From assembly GCA_029721515.1 (NCBI GenBank), contig CM056559.1:13047501-13111500 (forward strand): 64,000 nucleotides of DNA, read 5' to 3'. The DNA is from Synanceia verrucosa (taxonomy: Eukaryota > Chordata > Actinopteri > Perciformes > Synanceiidae). Position numbers and translations under genes: made by a program. Each line of letters opens with the position of its first letter. The stretch's first letter is position 1. Under the pieces are notes generated by a model. The model made no database searches. It saw only the letters and a program-made list of their open reading frames with translations, and was not told where the DNA came from. This document shows positions 36,256 to 47,225 of the stretch, one piece after another.

Positions 36256-37504
36256 TACACTATGTTGCCAAAAGTATTTGCTCACCTGCCTTGACTCGCA
36301 TATGACTTAAGTGACATCCCATTCCTAATCCATAGGGTTCAATATGACGTCGGTCCACGCTTTGCAGCTATAACAGCTTCAACTCTTCTGGGAAGGCTGT
36401 CCACAAGGTTTAGGAGTGTGTTTATGGGAATTTTTGAACATTCCTCCAGAAGTGTATTTGTGAGGTCACACACTGATGTTGGACCAGAAGGCCTGGCTCT
36501 CAGTCTCCGCTCTAATTCATCCCAAAGGTGTTCTATCAGGTTGAGGTCAGGACTCTGTGCAGGCCAGTCAAGTTCATCCACACCAGACTCTGTCATCCAT
36601 GTCTTTATGGACCTTGCTTTGTGCACTGGTGCACAGTCATGTTGGAAGAGGAAGGGACCAGCTCCAAACTGTTCCCACAAAGTTGGGAGCATGGAATTGT
36701 CCAAAATGTCTTGGTATGCTGAAGCATTCAGGGTTCCTTTCACTGGAACTAAGGGGCCAAGTCCAGCTCCTGAAAAACAACCCCACACCATAATCCACCC
36801 TCCACCAAACTTTACACTTGGTACAATGCAGTCCGACAAGTATCGTTCTCCTGGCAACCACCAAACCCAGACTATCCATCAGATTGCCAGATGGAGAAGC
36901 GTGATTTCTCACTCCAGAAAACATGTCCCCACTGCTCTAGAGTCCAGTGGTGGTGTGCTTTACACCACTGCATCCGACGCTTTGCATTGCACTTGGTGAT
37001 GTATGGCTTGGATGCAGCTGCTCGGCCATGGAAACCCATTCCATGAAGCTCTCTGCGCACTGTTCTTGAGCTAATTTGAAGGCCACATGAAGTTTGGAGG
37101 TCTGTAGTGATTGACTCTGCAGAAAGTTGGTGACCTCTTCACACTATGCACCTCAGCATCCACTGACCCTGCTCCCTCAGTTCATGTGGTCTGCCACTTC
37201 TTGGCTGAGTTACTGTCGTTCCCAAACACTTCCACATTCTTATAATACAGCTGACAGATGACTGTGGAATATTTAGGAGCGAGGAAATTTCACGACTGGA
37301 TTTGTTGCACAGGTGGCATCCTATCACAGTTCCACGCTGGAATTCACTGAGCTCCTGAGAGCGACCCATTCTTTCACAAATGTTTGTAAAAGCAGTCTGC
37401 ATGCCTAGGTGCTTGATTTTATACACCTGTGGCCATGGAAGTGATTGGAACACCTGATTCTGATTATTTGGATGGATGAGCGAATATTTTGGCAATATAG
37501 TGTA
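36256..37504 (-). mobile_element. Tc1/mariner element, near full length
   Basis: The inverted ends begin cactatgttgccaaaagtat (left, 36258) and cactatattgccaaaatatt (complement of the right end). TA lies outside at 36256-36257 and 37503-37504. The 1245-bp element has a transposase on the minus strand. The ends differ at several positions, so it is older than the 20.3 kb copy. The 193-residue plus-strand frame at 36418-36999 is an antisense shadow. Confidence 0.93.
36339..37370 (-). pseudogene. Tc1-type transposase pseudogene
   Basis: The N-terminal part starts near MGRSQELSEFQRGTVIGCHL (about 37370) and carries the helix-turn-helix. The frame breaks at about 37140, and the middle segment (37060-36872) contains HVFWSEKSRFSIWQSDG. 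The last 172 residues (36857-36339) are continuous, with the second Asp in FQHDCAPVHKARS and the Glu in SPDLNLIEHLW, 34 residues apart. At the first catalytic site relatives read WSDESRF, while this copy reads WSEKSRF, replacing the essential Asp by Glu. It therefore has both frame breaks and a changed active-site residue. Confidence 0.88.
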
Positions 37505-38884
37505 TATAGGCAGTTTTCTGTACTGTACACCTACACGGCATGTGTGAGTCATTTCTCAGCAAAACAAAACCAAGGTTGAAGAATGGACAAGATTAATTTA
37601 GAGAAATTAAAAAGTATTATTGCATATATGGCAAAAAAGCAACAAATGTCTGTATAATTGACATTACATTTCTCTAATTCAAGTCCAGGCCTATTGGATC
37701 AAAACCAGAAACTTTATTATAACAAAAAAAAAGAGCTCTGAAATGAGCTCTAGATTTTGGTAACACACAACTGGATAATTAAAATACACAGGCACTAATG
37801 TTCTTTATGCCTTCCATGCCTTCCTGAACATGAGTACACAACGATGAATGAATTGATGATGAATATTCATCAAAATGACAGAGAAAATCATCACTCAATA
37901 ATCTAAAGGCCACACTGTGAACAGTTTTTACTGGACCTACTTTTTGCTGCTGGTGAGTAACAGTGACATTGTGATGTTACGTTCATCTATAGGGGAATTA
38001 TCACCTCCATCTAGTTGAGTCAGCCCTGGAGGTTTATTACTAAACGACTAAAAATATGTTTTATGATATTGTAATCTGTAAATTAATGTAAACTAGAGTA
38101 CAGACACATTTTTGTTGCATTGGTGAAGTTAAACAAAAAGGCCGAAAATGCATCACCATTTTACAAAATGCAACAGAATATCAGTCACAATATATTTGGC
38201 TGAACTAATCTGTATTGACTGTAGTCACAACATGTCACAGCCACATAAAAACACAGTGTATTGATCTCACTAGGACCGTCTGGGTAAACCAGTAGTGAAA
38301 TCTGACAAAGTGCCTTTTCAGTGGCTTCATGTAAAATCTTGTTTGAAATATTCTGTAATTTCCCACTTGTTTTAGTGCTGAAGTTCCCTTGCATCAGACA
38401 GTCTGCTCTGCTCAAGGGAACTACAGCAATCATGACAGGTCTATCAGTGATTGCAGATCCGGCACCTTTTAATTTAGTGGTTGACATTTCTGCCTCGAGG
38501 CAAGCTGGCCGCCTCCGACACACAGACACACATTTATGTTACTCTACAGCTCACCAGTTCAATATGAAGCCTCTTTAGGGAAGATGAGAGCAACATCAGA
38601 TTCATTCAAACACACACACACATACACACAAAAGTGAGTAAAACAGTAAGATAAGGATTATATCTACTACTGACACTGCACTGTAATCCAATGAATAGTA
38701 ATACTAATGCTTTAACTCTATGAAGTAGAATAACCAAACATCCATTCCATTTATGTGAAATGATTGTCTACGTTATTTGCCAATATATCACTGTTCCTCT
38801 TTTATTATAGGCTCAGTAGGTTGCAGTTTCAATAATAAGAAGACTCAAATGATTCAAATATCTGTGTGTGTGCGTGTGTGCATG

Positions 38885-38918
<34 letters not shown>

Positions 38919-40013
38919 CATGCTTGGCATACGATCCATCTGTGCCCACCAGCTATCTTTTAAGCGCACTTACAAATTCACTCCCTGGGTGCATTATGCC
39001 TTTGAAGCTCAGCAGGGTGGTCTAATAGCTTTTAATTTTAATTAATTTCCCCTCTCTATTAATAACCTATATCATTCCCTAAGTGGCTCTAAGTTTTTAA
39101 AGGTGCTAGATAACTCATTAGCCAATTGCCGGGTAATGGGAAGGCGTTGCACAGAGTCAGCGGAAACCTCAAGTTGGCAAGTTCATCCCATAAAATCGAA
39201 ATATCTCTTGAAATTATGAGATGTGGTGGCGATGCAGGGATGCCAAGTGTGAGCAAAGAGGAAGTGAGCAAAACCAGAGTGAAAGGGGTGATGAATAAAC
39301 CTAACCTATGCGTGCGCCTTGAATATTTGTCTTTAGTCAAAAACACATTTATGAACTCAGCGGAAATGCTGAGGGTGCTGCTTTGTTTTGCTGTGAATAC
39401 AGCAGGTAACACCTTGACATTTTACAGCAGTGGATAAATCACTCTGAAAATATGCTTGCTAAAAGTACTTCAAATGTAATGCCTGTCTGAAACAGTCTGC
39501 CTTTGGCCCACACAAAGCTGCGTATTGAATGATTTCCTGGCAATCCATTAGAAGGATTTACTTATTAGAAGCTTGAACAAGTGTGATCATGTCATCTGCG
39601 CTGCTTCTGACAACTTGTGGGAGATGCATGGTGTCAATTCCAGTGACACCAAGTTCATATGTTTTTATATGTTTTATATGTTTTTATTTATAATAACATT
39701 GAGGCTTTTTATTTTCAATGAAAAAAATAAATGACTGTCAATTTTATTCAGGAACTTTTTTTCCATTTGTACACTGTACATATACGCTGTAGCCTTTGCC
39801 CTTAGGACTAATAAATGCTATGTAATGGCCTCCCTTCTGTCATCAGAGACCTCCTCTCTGTTGTGGTGATCCTCCCTGTGCTCTCCTTTACAAAATATTC
39901 CCTCTGAGGCACATTTCATCTTTTTTCTCTCATTTACCTGAAAAATGAAGACTCCAATGACACAGAGAGATAGGTATAGGTAGATAGGTAGTGTTAAAGC
40001 ACTTTGTAAAAGC
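37505..40013. other. Upstream DNA with a possible conserved non-coding block
   Basis: No gene seen. A TG run lies at 38863-38916. 39000-39245 is non-repetitive with several TTAATT/ATTA cores and balanced composition, 1.3 kb upstream of the signal-peptide exon, so it could be regulatory. Confidence 0.3.

Positions 40014-40045
<32 letters not shown>
40014..40045. repeat. (GATA)n microsatellite
   Basis: Eight tetranucleotide units, about 150 bp before the CpG-rich promoter block. Confidence 0.95.
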
Positions 40046-40195
40046 CTTATAACTACAAATATTATTGAAGATTGTTTAAAAAAATGTTTTCCTCCACTAA
40101 AGTATATTTTCTCTCCCTCTCTGACCTCCCACAACATCTCGCTCACTTACACACCCACTTTACGCACACACAGACACACACGCAGACACACACAT

Positions 40196-40547
40196 CGTGA
40201 GCGCGCAAAGTCTGACGACTTTAATAGCGCCAGACGCGTCTGATGTAAAGCAGTAAACTATGCCGGTTATTTTTCAGTGACCGAGATAAGAAGTTGTGCG
40301 GCGCCTCCGCGCTCATGTGTGACCGTGAACGGACCTATTTTACTCTCCACCTGCACTTCATTGTTTCCGCAGTTTTGCTCTTGTCCGCGGGCGCGTAACA
40401 AATATATATATACTTGGATTTGTGAGGGCACTTTTGGCACAAGACGGGACATCGCGTCAGGCTCAGGAGTCAACAAGTGGCTCTTTACAAAGCGAAGGAC
40501 AGAGAGAGTAAAAGGGGGGAAAAAGTTGTTGAAAGCTTGTAGGAGTT
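40196..40547 (+). promoter_or_regulatory. CpG-rich promoter and 5' UTR of the signal-peptide gene
   Basis: About 20 CpG dinucleotides fall within roughly 200 bp (40197-40397), while the surrounding DNA is CpG-poor and AT-rich. The block includes the 12-bp palindrome cagacgcgtctg at 40231-40242. A TATA-like run (aatatatatatac) lies at 40401-40412, about 135 bp before the start codon, so transcription may begin near 40430-40445. The rest up to 40547 would be 5' UTR. An in-frame TGA at 40530-40532 shows the reading frame does not extend upstream of the chosen ATG. The promoter call is inferred from composition and position; the transcription start is a guess. Confidence 0.6.
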
Positions 40548-40665
40548 ATGAGTGCACCGCTGCTCTTCCAGATGTGGACGCTTTTATTGGTGGGGACTGT
40601 AAGCGGGCTGGTGGGGGCTCAGGTCTCCACTGTCAAAGTGATGAGGGGCAACACCAGGAGAGACG
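40548..40665 (+). CDS. First coding exon of a secreted or membrane protein (signal peptide), gene not identified
   Basis: The ATG at 40548 is the first in its frame after a TGA at 40530 and has G at -3. The exon encodes 39 complete residues and ends at a strong donor, G|gtgagt, with the junction at 40665/40666 (phase 1). Residues 1-24 form a typical signal peptide: a short N-terminus with no charge, a hydrophobic core (MWTLLLVGTVSGLVGA), and small residues before a likely cleavage after Ala24. The next 15 residues (QVSTVKVMRGNTRRD) begin the mature chain and are basic. A second in-frame Met at residue 9 could also start a working signal peptide. The CpG-rich block just upstream supports a real transcription start. 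I do not recognise the family: Ig-superfamily adhesion proteins and other secreted proteins often have a short first exon like this, but that is not diagnostic. No second exon was found, so intron 1 would exceed 23 kb. Confidence 0.65.
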
Positions 40666-40743
40666 GTGAGTCCATCATTTTGCTGTATTCTGGTGTGATG
40701 ACGACAGTATACTAATTGACTCTGTGTCATTGTTACTGCAGCT

Positions 40744-41189
40744 CAGAGGTGTCAAACTCATTTTAATTCATTCAACCCGGACCAGTTAAACCACTGCACT
40801 TTAACCTGTCAATAATAAGACCTCTAAATGTTTTATTCTGAAAATGTTCACAATTAATGAACAAACAATCCAAATAAAATTTACAGAACAGATGATGAGT
40901 TAATCTTCTGACTGCTGATTTGCTTTTTCCTCCAAATCTGCCAACAAATTGTTTGTTATTTTGTCCTATGTTCTGGTATATTTTATAGTGGCTCTAAATA
41001 TTATTATTATTACAATAAATTAACACACCGGTTGGTCAGTATTCCTTGGAAACCCTTCACTTGATAGTGGTGTGTCACAGCCTGGATTACAGAAAAATAG
41101 GAAATAAAGACAACAAGACGTCAGGTGGGCCGGATTGGACCCACCGGTAGGCCGGTTATGTCCCTCTGGCCATATGTTTGACACCCGTG
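40744..41189. mobile_element. hAT-like non-autonomous element in the presumed first intron
   Basis: The ends are inverted: cagaggtgtcaaac at the left and the complement of cacgggtgtcaaac at the right, matching a TIR type common in fish hAT elements. The flanking 8-mers are ctgcagct (40736-40743) and ctgtagtt (41190-41197). They match at 6 of 8 positions with two C/T differences, as expected of an aged 8-bp target duplication. There is no transposase frame inside. It starts only 78 bp after the splice donor. Confidence 0.55.
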
Positions 41190-41197
41190 CTGTAGTT

Positions 41198-41719
41198 TAT
41201 GTGTGCATTGTATTTTACAACAATTATTATAACAATTTTACGAAAAAGTAAAAGCATCATCATCAATGTCTTTTCTCTGCTGTCATACTGAAAGCTTTAA
41301 ATAACAAATAGGAAATACTTTTCTCATAATGACCGGTTGTAGTGTGGTGGCCTAGAGTGTTACTAAAATAGACACCAGTGCATGTGAGTGTGACAGTTGA
41401 GTGAGATTTTAAGAACTGTTGGCACACTGTAGGGTGGGTGAGTGAGAGAGAAGACACTGGTGAGAAAACTAAATGATGTGACGTGGGAATGCACAGTGTG
41501 GTGGATGACAAGCTGCCCCATATTTTCAGACTCGACTGTCTCAGACAAGTGTGTGAGTTAATAACAGTGGGACCTTTGTCGTTGCTGCAGTGCACCTCTC
41601 CTTCACTGAAGCCTTCAGACACCTTCGCCTCCCTCTTGCCTATCTAACTTCCTGCAGGTGCGCCATGCTTACTTTTCACTTGGCCCTGAGGCTGAAGTCA
41701 CAGTGCTACAGTACTTTTG

Positions 41720-41760
<41 letters not shown>

Positions 41761-44395
41761 CTGCAGGGTTGCTTTTGGCAGGGAAACATGAAAATACCGC
41801 TGTATTAGGTTCCAACCTGGACGACCGCCCCTGAGGCCGGTCTCACCTTTCACTCCTGCTTGCGCGTGTGTTAATAACAAAAGAAAAACATGGAGGGGGA
41901 GGTCATGACTTCCAAGTCTGGCTGTCTACACATGAAGTAGCTGCCCATCAAATACCTCTGAAACTTTCTCAAATGTGTGCCCTGTTATTGCATTCACCTA
42001 TGAGAAATCAAATGCTGTTTGATGAGTCAGTATCTACAGATATTTGACTGACGGCTCGCAACCTGTCACAAAACAGTTGCCGGGTGTTTTCCAGTGAAAA
42101 ACACAGACATGTAAATGATGAATGCCTATAAATGATATCATAGAAGCCGACACAATGAGTGACAGATGCGCTGCAGCAGCAGACAGACGGGAAGGAAAAG
42201 CAGCGAGCGACGACGGTTAGGGATGACAGCTGCTCTGACTCGTATTTGGTCAAGGTTCAAAATACCAGTAACAGATAAAAAGTCTCTGCTCTCTAACTGG
42301 AAAAAAGTATGAGACAGGAAAGATCAAAAGGCAAAAAAAAAGGCAGCGATAAAGCTCCAGTGCTTTTACGATACTTAAGAAATGGGTTTTTTTATTAGTA
42401 GACCCATCAAGATTTATTCAGATCTGTGTCTCAGTTCTACAGAAAGTCTCCTCTGTAGTTATTATTTTATGTTACTAAGAAAGAGTCTAAGACTAAATTG
42501 AAATGTGCACTCAATTCTTCATCGATCTTACTGATGAAACACTTTGCTTTAGCAACAGTTTCCGCTCAGTAAACATGTACGATGTAACCAACTGTTTTAA
42601 GTTCATTTTCTACTGTATATTATCAAATCAAATTTTGAGATGTCCACACTCAAATTAACCCAAAATAAGAGAACTGCCGGGGATGACGTTTTTAGGAAAT
42701 GAATGGTTTAGAGTACTCAGCGAAGGAAAAGATGGCCGTAAACATTTCGGAGAGGAAAACAAGGCATTTAATCACTCTATCGCAGGAGTTTGAAAGATGA
42801 GATGGTGATTTTTTTTTTAAAAACTGAAGATCTGATCCTGCGAGAGTTGAGAGTGAATGTGTGTGTGTGCATGTGTGTGTGTGCTCTGACAGATTGTCCT
42901 TGTTCACTTTGAGGAATTTTCCCCCCAAGCATTTTTTTCCCGTGTTTGTTCAACGTTTTGCTCGTTCTTTTCGCCTGCCGTTGAAGTGTGTTTTTGGGTG
43001 TGCATTGAAAAGAGGAAGGAGGGGAGAAACAGGGGAGACAGATTGTACTTATAGAAAAGGAAACACAAATATACATGTAAACACACAGAACGCAGTGAAC
43101 ACTATTTGGCCTTTCTGCCCTGAACAACTTATCATCTCTGCTGAAGGGACCAGATGACCCAGATAGGATAAAACTTATTACACATAATTACAAAATGAGT
43201 CTTTCTTAATGCTGCTTTTTAAAAAATAAAAGCTGTCACCAGTCCTAACTGAATAGCTACAACATTTTATTCAGGCTTCCTGTTATCCACATTGCGTATT
43301 AACAGTTTTCCTTTTAATGTTTAATTTCCTGGCACACCTGGGCTACTTTGTGTTAAAGCACAGCAGCTCCAGGGAAAGTGTTGCACAACTTTGTGAATAT
43401 AAGGGAATGTGAGAAATACTGTGGAGATTTAAGTGCACTGTTATCTCTTTTATCCGTGTTGACTTTAAGATTAACTGAAGTTATGCAACAATATTACTTG
43501 TGCACGCTTTGCTCGTGTGTGAAAGTGCAAACGCTCGCGTGCAGACACGCATCCACCACTCGCAGTGTAACTTAAATGTGAAAAAATTGAGATGTTGCTT
43601 GTAGAGAATGGCCATGTTTGTCTTTTTGAAGGCGCAGACCATCAATCTCATGTCATGCAGTCATTACATTATGACTTTCAGGAAGAGAGCCACAATGTAT
43701 TTTCTCCTGACTGCTGACATCATTCTGATTCTTCTTTCCTCCAATAGTTCTCCTCTTATCTGCTGCCTTCCTCTCTCAGTGCCATCTTATCAGTCTATGC
43801 CTCGGTACATATCACTCCATCTCTGCAGATCCTCCTCTTTCAATCTCCCCCTTTCTTATTTCTCTCTTTTATCTTCCCATCTCCCCAGCCCCTCTTTTTT
43901 AATCAAAAGTCATTTCACCCTGTTGGCTCTGTGAGCAAACATAAAGTGGCAAACAATGTCACAGCACACTGGCAAAACACAAAGCACCTGCACAAGTATA
44001 ATAAGGCAAAGCATGTGTTCCCATGCTGAGCTGATGGTTATATCAGTGAGTGTGATGTCATGGTCCTTGACTGTGCATTTTTCACCTACACACACATTAA
44101 CAAAACATGCCTGAGTGTAGAATATGTCGCAGAAGAGACCAGTGTCCATTAACATGCTGCAGCAGAGCCTTTAAGGTGGTTTTCAAAGTGTATCTGAACA
44201 ATCTCAATTTGAGCCTCCAGATTGAAGCTCTCTGATCACATATCAATGATCAAAATTGTCACTCTTACTGCCACAGCTCATTGGCAGGAAGGTTAAGTGG
44301 CTTGTTGGCATCCACAATGGCGTAGAACAATAATAAGAACATCTTAAAGTAATGGAGGGGGGATATTAGCTCATCAGGCTGTGGAAGTGTGATTA
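41198..44395. other. Presumed intron 1 sequence, no exon recognised
   Basis: This is mostly unique-looking AT-rich DNA. It holds an (AC)18 run at 41723-41759, short TG runs near 42858-42885, and a pyrimidine-rich block at about 43735-43910. I saw no frame with protein-family character between plausible splice sites on the plus strand. Confidence 0.4.
41723..41759. repeat. (AC)18 microsatellite
   Basis: An uninterrupted dinucleotide run in the presumed intron. Confidence 0.95.
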
Positions 44396-44570
44396 CTCCA
44401 GGAATAAAATATTGGATGGATACCAGACTTTTTTTTTTTGCTTCTCAAACCTGATTCTGGGATGGATTCTTCATCACTGTCTCTTCCCTCAAACTCACTG
44501 TCCTCACTATCAGAGCGCATGTGCCACCTAATTGCTTTTTTCTCCCATAGAATGTTCCTGCTGCTATATA
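44396..44570 (-). pseudogene. Possible piggyBac-type transposase N-terminal remnant
   Basis: On the minus strand a short frame reads RSDSEDSEFEGRDSDEES followed by a Lys-rich stretch. A very acidic Ser/Asp/Glu N-terminus like this is typical of piggyBac-type transposase genes. It is short, stops soon after, and no catalytic domain follows, so the call rests on composition alone. Confidence 0.3.
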
Positions 44571-44599
44571 CAGTGTACACACAAACACACACACACACT

Positions 44600-44949
44600 T
44601 GCTGGCCACTTAATTAGACCATGTCTACATGCCAAATGCTTTGAATGTTATTTGCTTAAACAAGCAGTTGTACAGACCAACCAGCATCATGAAGTGCTTT
44701 TATTCAGACAATCAATTAATCAAGAATAACCACTGTTTTTTTTTTTTTTCTGTTCATGAATGCAAGTAAAATAACAGTAATTTGGCAACTCAATCAAAAT
44801 ATCTACTTTTCAAATTCATGGATAACAACAATAATTATATTTTAGCATTAACTATATTTCAGTCCATAGCAATTACTGTTAATTTAGGGCAGCAGTGGCA
44901 AACACCTTATGCTGGGTTTTGGTCTCATAAATTTGTTAAGCACTGTATA
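44600..44949. other. Unannotated AT-rich DNA
   Basis: It contains a run of 12 T near 44738-44749. No gene recognised. Confidence 0.3.
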
Positions 44950-45434
44950 TACATTGATCAGGGATAACATTACGACCACCTAATATTGTGATGGTCCCCC
45001 TCTTGTTGACAAAACTTTAGCATACACAAACTGTAATGCACTGCGTATTGTGACACTTCTATCAAAACCAACATTAACTTTGGCAATTTGAGCTCCAGTA
45101 CTGTCGCTCTTCTATTGGATCCGACCATCCAGGCCAGCCTTCACTCCCCACCTGCATCAATGAGCCTCATCCTCTCATGACCCTGTTTCTCGTTCATTAC
45201 TGGTCCTTCCTTGGACCACTTTTGATAGATCCTGACCACTACAAACCAGGAACACCTCACCAGAGCTGCAGATCTGGAGATGCTCTGAATCAGTTGACTA
45301 GGCATCACAGTTTGGCCCTTGTCAAGGTCGCTCAGCTTTGAGGACAAAATGTTCATTAGATGCCTCATCTAGCCGAGGTGCCAAGATGAAGTGATAATCA
45401 GTGTTATTCACTTCACCTTTCAGTAGTCATATCG
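44950..45434 (-). mobile_element. Tc1-like element, internally deleted (relative of 2821-3236)
   Basis: The left end (tacattgatcagggataaca, then ttacgaccacctaatattg) is the same TIR as the complement of the 3.2 kb end. The right end shows ttcacttcacctttcagtag. On the minus strand the transposase N-terminus is readable at 45368-45141, with VVRIYQKWSKEGPVMNEKQG from the helix-turn-helix part. The catalytic domain is gone. Confidence 0.78.
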
Positions 45435-46140
45435 TAGCTGTAGCTACAAAAAGTAATACACTACAAGTACTGTAAGTACTGTAATCCACATAATCATGAG
45501 TCAAGATGTATAAAGAGCCTGCACCTCATTTGATTGTTTACAGAAGGATCATAACACATGAATTTGCTTGTGGCATGAAAGGAAAGCCATAAACCTGGTC
45601 ACTCCACCCTGTAACATCTTGATTGATTCATGACCAACGCAAACAGTTTGGTTCCAAATGTTTTTGTGACAGCAGGGAGGAGTGTCACTGAGGTTATTGG
45701 AATTCATGAGTCACTCTCAGGACACCCTGCATGGCAGAACTCCCCAACCGCCCACCCAGACCGGCACATTAACACAATTACAGGATCTCCCTTTCAAGGG
45801 AATCCCCCAATAAACACTTGTGCTCTCACACGCACACACACACATTTTTCATACAAGAAATTGCATGAGCTAATGTTACCCCACCCCTAAAAATTTGGCA
45901 GACAGTGTTTTCCTCCCCTGCACAGAGGAAACAGGGTGGAGACCACTTGGACAGAGAAGCAAGGAGCGAGATGATGCTTTGGAAATTGAGAGACGCTTGG
46001 TATGGGCTCTGTGATGGAAATTGTGGTATTAAAGGATTACATGTATCCCTTATGTATCTCTAGCTGTGGAGGATGTTGAATGCTGATGGAGATTTCTTGC
46101 ATATGTGAGGGCTGCCCTGCTGTAGAAATATTTTTTTCAG
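45435..46140. other. Unannotated DNA
   Basis: No gene supported. Confidence 0.3.
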
Positions 46141-46375
46141 GGTGTCCCGATACAACTTTTTCACTTCCGATACAGTACTGATGTTGCAGCTTTGACACCA
46201 GTGCCGATCCAATACCATATCAGCACGAATCATACATACTTCATCACTGATTTTGAAGTATGGAATGTGAGAAAAGGCGTGATCAAGCGATATTACTCAA
46301 ACAGACAACAAAAGTCAGCAACAGTCAGCATGAGGAAAAACTGAGAAAAACTGACTCATTATGACAACTATTCAA
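46140..46375. mobile_element. Decayed dispersed repeat (hAT-like?), left part
   Basis: gggtgtcccgatacaacttt and ccgatccaataccatatcag are typical of a fish hAT family whose ends carry cccgat/gatatt words. The presumed right part is at 46880-47225. The foldback array at 46376-46785 lies between them. Confidence 0.4.
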
Positions 46376-46785
46376 AAGTAATTATTTACAAGAATAAAGT
46401 CATAAATTTACGAGATTAAAGTCATTATTTACAAGGATAAATTCATAGATTTACGAGATTAAAGTCAATATTTACAAGAATAACGTCATAAACTTACAAC
46501 GAATTTGACTTTTTGATCCAGGAAGTTGGAAACGTCACCAAAACTCCTCTACAACAAGATGTTAGAATATTATTACTTCATTCTCTTAAAATTACAACTT
46601 TAATCTCATACATTTACGACTTTATTCTCGTAAATAATTACTTAAATCTTGTAAATAATTACTTTAATTTCGTAAATAATTGCTTTAATCTCATAAATTT
46701 ACAACTTTATTCCTGTGGGTAATTACTTTAATCTTGTGAGTTTATGACTTAATTCTCATAAATAATGACTTTATTATTCTCAATG
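46376..46785. repeat. Large foldback made of head-to-head tandem arrays
   Basis: At 46376-46500 the plus strand repeats units such as ttacaagaataaagtcataa and tttacgagattaaagtcat. At 46588-46785 the reverse complement of the same units is repeated (tttacgactttattctcgta, ctttaatctcataaatttac). The spacer, about 85 bp, is different sequence. The two arms can pair imperfectly over more than 100 bp. No coding content. Confidence 0.8.
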
Positions 46786-46879
46786 TGGCCCTAAAACCCC
46801 ATCGTACAAAATAACCACTACTTTAACTTAAACATAAGCCTTAACATAAGCTCTACAATTGAGTAGAACACATAAAAAA

Positions 46880-47225
46880 CGTGATGAGGTCGGTTAAATT
46901 TCCTTGGTTCTGAGACACTTTCAAAACTTGTGCATGACAAGTTTTGCTCTCAGCTACAGCGTTTTTTTTCAGACTTTAACAAAAAATACTGCCACACGGC
47001 CGACATCACGCCTCCTCTTTGCTACTCTGTTAGCACCTTAGCACAGCTGTTGTTGTGATCACTGGGTTCTGCTGCTGGATGGAAGAGCTGGAGCTGAGTC
47101 TGGAATGGACTGCTGGTATCAGAGTGTTTATATCATAGATTTTGCAGGCCGATGTAATCGCTCGTTTTTTGCAGATATTGTATATATTTCTGATATTGTA
47201 TCATTTCATAAGGCTGTATGTAATT
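46880..47225. mobile_element. Decayed dispersed repeat, right part
   Basis: gatcactgggttctgctgct and ggagctgagtctggaatgga are the inverted match to 7400-7600. The end (cagatattgtatatatttct, gatattgtatc) has the same family words. It may have been one element with 46140-46375, split by or including the foldback array. Confidence 0.45.

Noticed and set aside
36418..36999. 193-codon plus-strand open frame
   Set aside because: It is the antisense of the Tc1 transposase on the minus strand, which has the clear DDE motifs.
40277..40669. 130-codon plus frame over the promoter and exon
   Set aside because: It is in a different frame from the signal-peptide exon, reads through CpG-rich UTR, and has no domain. 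The signal peptide plus donor is the better explanation.
46376..46785. CRISPR-like array
   Set aside because: Units are directly adjacent with no regular unique spacers, the arms are inverted, and the setting is a vertebrate genome.
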